Origin: Bacteroidota bacterium
Lineage (GTDB): Bacteria > Bacteroidota > Bacteroidia > Flavobacteriales_D > Crocinitomicaceae
Direction: 5' to 3'
Assembly (NCBI GenBank): GCA_018825925.1
Contig: JAHKAT010000079.1
Coordinates: 1-15,342 of the forward strand
DNA: 15,342 nt
The notes beneath the pieces were generated by a model. The model worked only from the letters and a program-made list of their open reading frames with translations, did no database searches and was not told the origin of the DNA. Below are positions 13,412 to 15,342 of the stretch, one piece after another. Positions within the stretch are counted from its first letter, which is position 1; every line of letters starts with the position of its first letter. A program made the position numbers and the translations under genes.

Positions 13412-14087
13412 TGTATTAAAGGCTGAAGTTGCTTCAAGATTTTTGGAAGTTGGTCATTTACTAAACTCAATTAAATCAATCGAAGACTCGCATTCAGCAC
13501 CTGCAATTCCGCCAGTTGAATATAGAATCCTTAAAGGATTATTCTATGTTCATTTATATGCGTGTATAGAGTTCTCAATAAATAAAAGCGTAATACATAC
13601 ATTAACCCTTATTAAGAGTAGAAATGTTCGATATCAACACTTTGAAAATAAATTTTACACTGTAGCGCTTTTCTCAAATGTTCAATCAGTTAGAGACTGT
13701 AAATCGAAATCAATTCTAGATAAATCTGCAGATTTATTTAATAACACGGAAAGTATGGATATTTCGAAATTTGATGAAACACTGCTGTCTCAATATCTTC
13801 AAAATATTTGGGGAAAATCATTTAATCAAATAACAAAAACTTTAGGAGCTTCAACATTCTCTATTGCACCAAGAGATTATAAAATATTTGATGAAATTGT
13901 TGAAAACCGTAATAAAGTCGCTCATGGACGTGATTCAGCAGTCAATATTGGATCGTCTCCTACGTATTCTGACCTTAAATCAAAATTTGATACCGTTATT
14001 GATGTAATAAACAGATATATCTATCATTTGGAAACATTCTATTCAAACAAAGAATTTATCTTGACAAGTGAAAGAGTAAATTATTAA
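13401..14087 (+). CDS. HEPN-fold protein (MAE_28990-like), probable RNase effector, cassette 2
   Basis: 228 residues, mostly helical. The HEPN RNase signature Rx4H is present as Arg170-NKVA-His175 in IVENRNKVAHGRD, and the earlier helix GLFYVHLYACIEFSINKSV fits the first HEPN helix of the MAE_28990/MAE_18760 group. HEPN proteins dimerise and cut RNA, commonly as toxins or as effectors of anti-phage systems. ATG 13401 lies inside the end of the DUF262 gene (11-nt overlap, +1 frame). The stop is 3 nt before the cassette's end box, so the two genes were captured as one unit. The likely arrangement is a DUF262 sensor or NTPase controlling the HEPN RNase during infection. A plain toxin-antitoxin pair is the alternative. 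Family placement is by motif and context. Confidence 0.75.
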   Translation: MPYSVLKAEVASRFLEVGHLLNSIKSIEDSHSAPAIPPVEYRILKGLFYVHLYACIEFSINKSVIHTLTLIKSRNVRYQHFENKFYTVALFSNVQSVRDCKSKSILDKSADLFNNTESMDISKFDETLLSQYLQNIWGKSFNQITKTLGASTFSIAPRDYKIFDEIVENRNKVAHGRDSAVNIGSSPTYSDLKSKFDTVIDVINRYIYHLETFYSNKEFILTSERVNY

Positions 14088-14090
14088 AAA

Positions 14091-14177
14091 TGCCTATAAC
14101 ATGCACTAAGCAAAATGGCGCAACAATTACACTCGAGAGAAAGCGCCACATTGCCTAGTGCAGTGCCGTTGTGCGCA
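14091..14177 (+). repeat. attC-like recombination site of cassette 2
   Basis: Left box TGCCTATAAC (14091-14100) is the exact reverse complement of cassette 2's own core at 12307-12316. Outer arm TGCACTAAGC (14102-14111) pairs with GCCTAGTGCA (14153-14162) with a single G-T pair; a nested stem TGGCGC (14116-14121) / GCGCCA (14143-14148) sits inside. Then spacer GTGCC and the next core GTTGTGCGCA (14168-14177). Total 87 nt. Confidence 0.75.
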
Positions 14178-14216
14178 ATGTGTCATAATTAAAAAAAATA
14201 GAATACCGACCTATTT

Positions 14217-15125
14217 ATGAGAATATTCATTATTATACTTATGCTGCATTGGACTGTTAGTGGAATCTCCCAAACAGACGTTGAATATATTAATGCAGGA
14301 AGATCAGAAGCAAATAACGGGAAATATAACGAGGCTTTAAAAAAGTTTGACGCTGCTATTCAAATTAACCCTAACAGCAGTAAAGCTTATTATTTTAAGG
14401 GGCGAGTAAACAGTTTCTTGGATGATAATATCAGTGCACTAACTAATTTCAACACTGCTATTACTCTAAACCCCAAAGACACATTAACGTATATTGAGAG
14501 GGGATATGTTAAAATTAAACTACAGGATTATCAAGGCGCTATTAATGATTTTAATTATGCAATAAATCTGGATTCAATTAATTTTAACGCCTATTTATCT
14601 CGTGGTGCTGCAAAACACTATTTAGAAAATGATACCGCAGCAATTTTGGATTACAATATTGCTATTAAATTAAACCCTCAATCCGCTGACGGGTATATAA
14701 ATCGAGGTACTTCTTATAAAACATTACAGAACAATATCGCAGCCATAGAGGATTTCGAAAAAGCGATAGAAATCAGTCCAAATGATTTAACAATATACAT
14801 GGATATAGGAATTGTTAAAGGCAGAATCGAAGATGCTATTGGAGCCATTAAAGCTTATGATAAAGTGATTGAAATAGACATTAATTATTATGATGCATAC
14901 TACAATAGAGCGAAGCAGAAATTCGCCTTAAAAGATTATGATGGTGCAATATATGATTTTAGTTATTTAATAAAACTAAATAGCAAAGACGCAGATGCAT
15001 ATTTATTTAGAGGCTTCACATATATCACAAAGAATGACTCCGAAAACGCTTGTAAAGACTTCAAATCATCCTATGACTTAGGTCAGACGGACGCCTTAAG
15101 ATATAGTAATCAGTATTGTAAGTGA
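14217..15125 (+). CDS. Secreted TPR-repeat protein, cassette 3
   Basis: 302 residues: signal peptide MRIFIIILMLHWTVSGISQ, then eight consecutive tetratricopeptide repeats in perfect 34-residue register from about residue 22 to 293 (pattern A-x-Y-x-x-R-G ... D-x-x-G-A-I-x-D-F-x-x-A-I-x-L-N-P), and a short tail ending LRYSNQYCK. TPR solenoids bind peptides or partner proteins; nothing catalytic is present. The signal peptide places it in the periplasm or at the surface, where Bacteroidota use many TPR proteins. ATG 14217 starts 49 nt after the cassette core and the stop ends 1 nt before the end box. No -7 box is seen in the cassette before it, so it may depend on read-through from cassette 2. 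Partner unknown. Confidence 0.85.
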   Translation: MRIFIIILMLHWTVSGISQTDVEYINAGRSEANNGKYNEALKKFDAAIQINPNSSKAYYFKGRVNSFLDDNISALTNFNTAITLNPKDTLTYIERGYVKIKLQDYQGAINDFNYAINLDSINFNAYLSRGAAKHYLENDTAAILDYNIAIKLNPQSADGYINRGTSYKTLQNNIAAIEDFEKAIEISPNDLTIYMDIGIVKGRIEDAIGAIKAYDKVIEIDINYYDAYYNRAKQKFALKDYDGAIYDFSYLIKLNSKDADAYLFRGFTYITKNDSENACKDFKSSYDLGQTDALRYSNQYCK

Positions 15126-15126
15126 A

Positions 15127-15261
15127 TGCGCACAACATCACCTATACTCCACTGCTTAAACCTCGCTTCGTATGATAAATCATTCTAACTCGTACGTTTA
15201 TTTCTCCGAAATAAAATTAACTTTAATAAATCGCAGCGGCGCATAGCCTTGGCGTTAGCAG
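15127..15261 (+). repeat. attC-like recombination site of cassette 3
   Basis: Left box TGCGCACAAC (15127-15136) is the exact reverse complement of cassette 3's own core at 14168-14177. After spacer ATCAC, arm CTATACTCCACTGC (15142-15155) faces GCAGCGGCGCATAG (15233-15246): 11 Watson-Crick pairs, two G-T-type pairs and one mismatch. Then spacer CCTTGGC and the next core GTTAGCAG (15254-15261). At 135 nt it is the longest site here, with a large internal loop, but still within the known attC range. Confidence 0.65.
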
Positions 15262-15264
15262 TAA

Positions 15265-15342
15265 ATGAAAAAGATGACACACAAAATTTTATTGACGATT
15301 TTCATAGCAGTAACTTTAATTGGTTTTTCTCAAAACCATATC
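15265..15342 (+). CDS. Start of a secreted protein, cassette 4 (3' end missing)
   Basis: 26 codons open to the right edge, starting at ATG 15265 only 10 nt after the core G. The translation MKKMTHKILLTIFIAVTLIG then FSQNHI is a typical Bacteroidota signal peptide with cleavage after FSQ. Nothing can be said of the mature protein. Its position just after the GTTAGCAG core shows that the array continues beyond the window; the matching end box should read CTGCTAAC. Confidence 0.6.
   Translation, partial: MKKMTHKILLTIFIAVTLIGFSQNHI

Larger units (their letters stand above)
11755..15342 (+). mobile_element. Integron-like gene cassette array (three whole cassettes plus the start of a fourth)
   Basis: Cassette bounds, assuming the integron crossover G^TT: cassette 1 at 11756-12307, cassette 2 at 12308-14168, cassette 3 at 14169-15254, cassette 4 from 15255 off the edge. 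In each whole cassette the first bases, with the preceding G, are exactly complementary over 10 nt to a box near its own end: GTTATGCTCA with TGAGCATAAC, GTTATAGGCA with TGCCTATAAC, GTTGTGCGCA with TGCGCACAAC. That self-match, different for every cassette, is expected if each was once a closed circle in which the two boxes formed a single attC site. All genes point the same way, start 10-51 nt after the core, and stop 1-3 nt before (or 9 nt after the start of) the end box. No integrase gene is in the window. Which enzyme moves them, and whether they still move, is unknown. Confidence 0.75.

Noticed and set aside
12359..14087. Calling the DUF262-HEPN pair a classical toxin-antitoxin operon
   Set aside because: DUF262 is not a known antitoxin fold and the partner order and sizes fit a sensor-effector defence pair better; kept only as an alternative.
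11755..14100. Reading the 10-nt inverted repeats as terminal repeats of insertion sequences
   Set aside because: Each unit has a different repeat sequence, there is no transposase and no target duplication, and stem-loops link the units head to tail; cassette-type recombination explains all of this better.
1..15342. tRNA, rRNA or integrase genes
   Set aside because: No cloverleaf-like sequence, rRNA segment or tyrosine recombinase signature was seen on either strand.

Overview
The window looks like a chromosome segment from a Bacteroidota bacterium, probably Flavobacteriales. The evidence is a low-GC sequence with no Shine-Dalgarno sequences, recurrent TAnnTTTG -7 promoter boxes (the Bacteroidota sigma-A type), a secreted repeat protein with a type IX secretion C-terminal sorting domain, several outer-membrane beta-barrel proteins whose signal peptides end in ..FSQ / ..FGQ / ..HAQ, and a flavobacterial-type cold-shock operon. 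Assignment to a genus is not possible from the sequence alone.

Layout. (1) 1-2305, minus: a large fused B12-dependent acyl-CoA mutase (IcmF type) that runs off the left edge. (2) 2454-3281, plus: an outer-membrane barrel protein, then 3338-5020, plus: a RluA-type pseudouridine synthase with a long coiled-coil N-terminal extension and a TTG start. (3) 5090-5500, minus: a two-gene cold-shock operon (small basic protein, then CspA-like protein) with its own terminator, a structured leader of about 165 nt and a clear promoter. It diverges from a DUF1761 membrane protein (5889-6326, plus). (4) 6624-9464, plus: a 946-residue secreted protein with 14 GloVer-type repeats and a T9SS sorting domain, ending at a strong terminator shared with the convergent gene on the other side. 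(5) 9539-10560, minus: two unrecognised small membrane or secreted proteins, divergent from a beta-barrel protein (10753-11559, plus).

The most unusual part is 11728 to the right edge. Three consecutive one- or two-gene units, all on the plus strand, are packed between folded recombination-site-like sequences. Each unit begins with a 10-nt core starting GTT, and its own far end carries the exact reverse complement of that core: GTTATGCTCA/TGAGCATAAC, GTTATAGGCA/TGCCTATAAC and GTTGTGCGCA/TGCGCACAAC. The sequence differs from unit to unit. Between each end-box and the next unit's GTT lies an imperfect stem-loop. This is the signature of integron gene cassettes (R'' box complementary to the cassette's own first bases, G^TT crossover, attC-like stem), although the core does not match the canonical GTTRRRY in three of four cases and no integrase is present here. 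A fourth cassette begins at 15255 and continues beyond the window.

Cassette contents: (i) a secreted protein of unknown function; (ii) a DUF262 protein overlapping a HEPN protein, a likely anti-phage or other conflict module; (iii) a secreted eight-repeat TPR protein; (iv) the start of another secreted protein. A promoter-like TAAATTTG box and a near-perfect 23-nt palindrome sit just in front of the first cassette and could mark the array's entry point or a degraded recombination site. The left 11.5 kb reads as ordinary chromosomal backbone, and the right 3.6 kb as an accessory, mobile, defence- and secretion-rich array.
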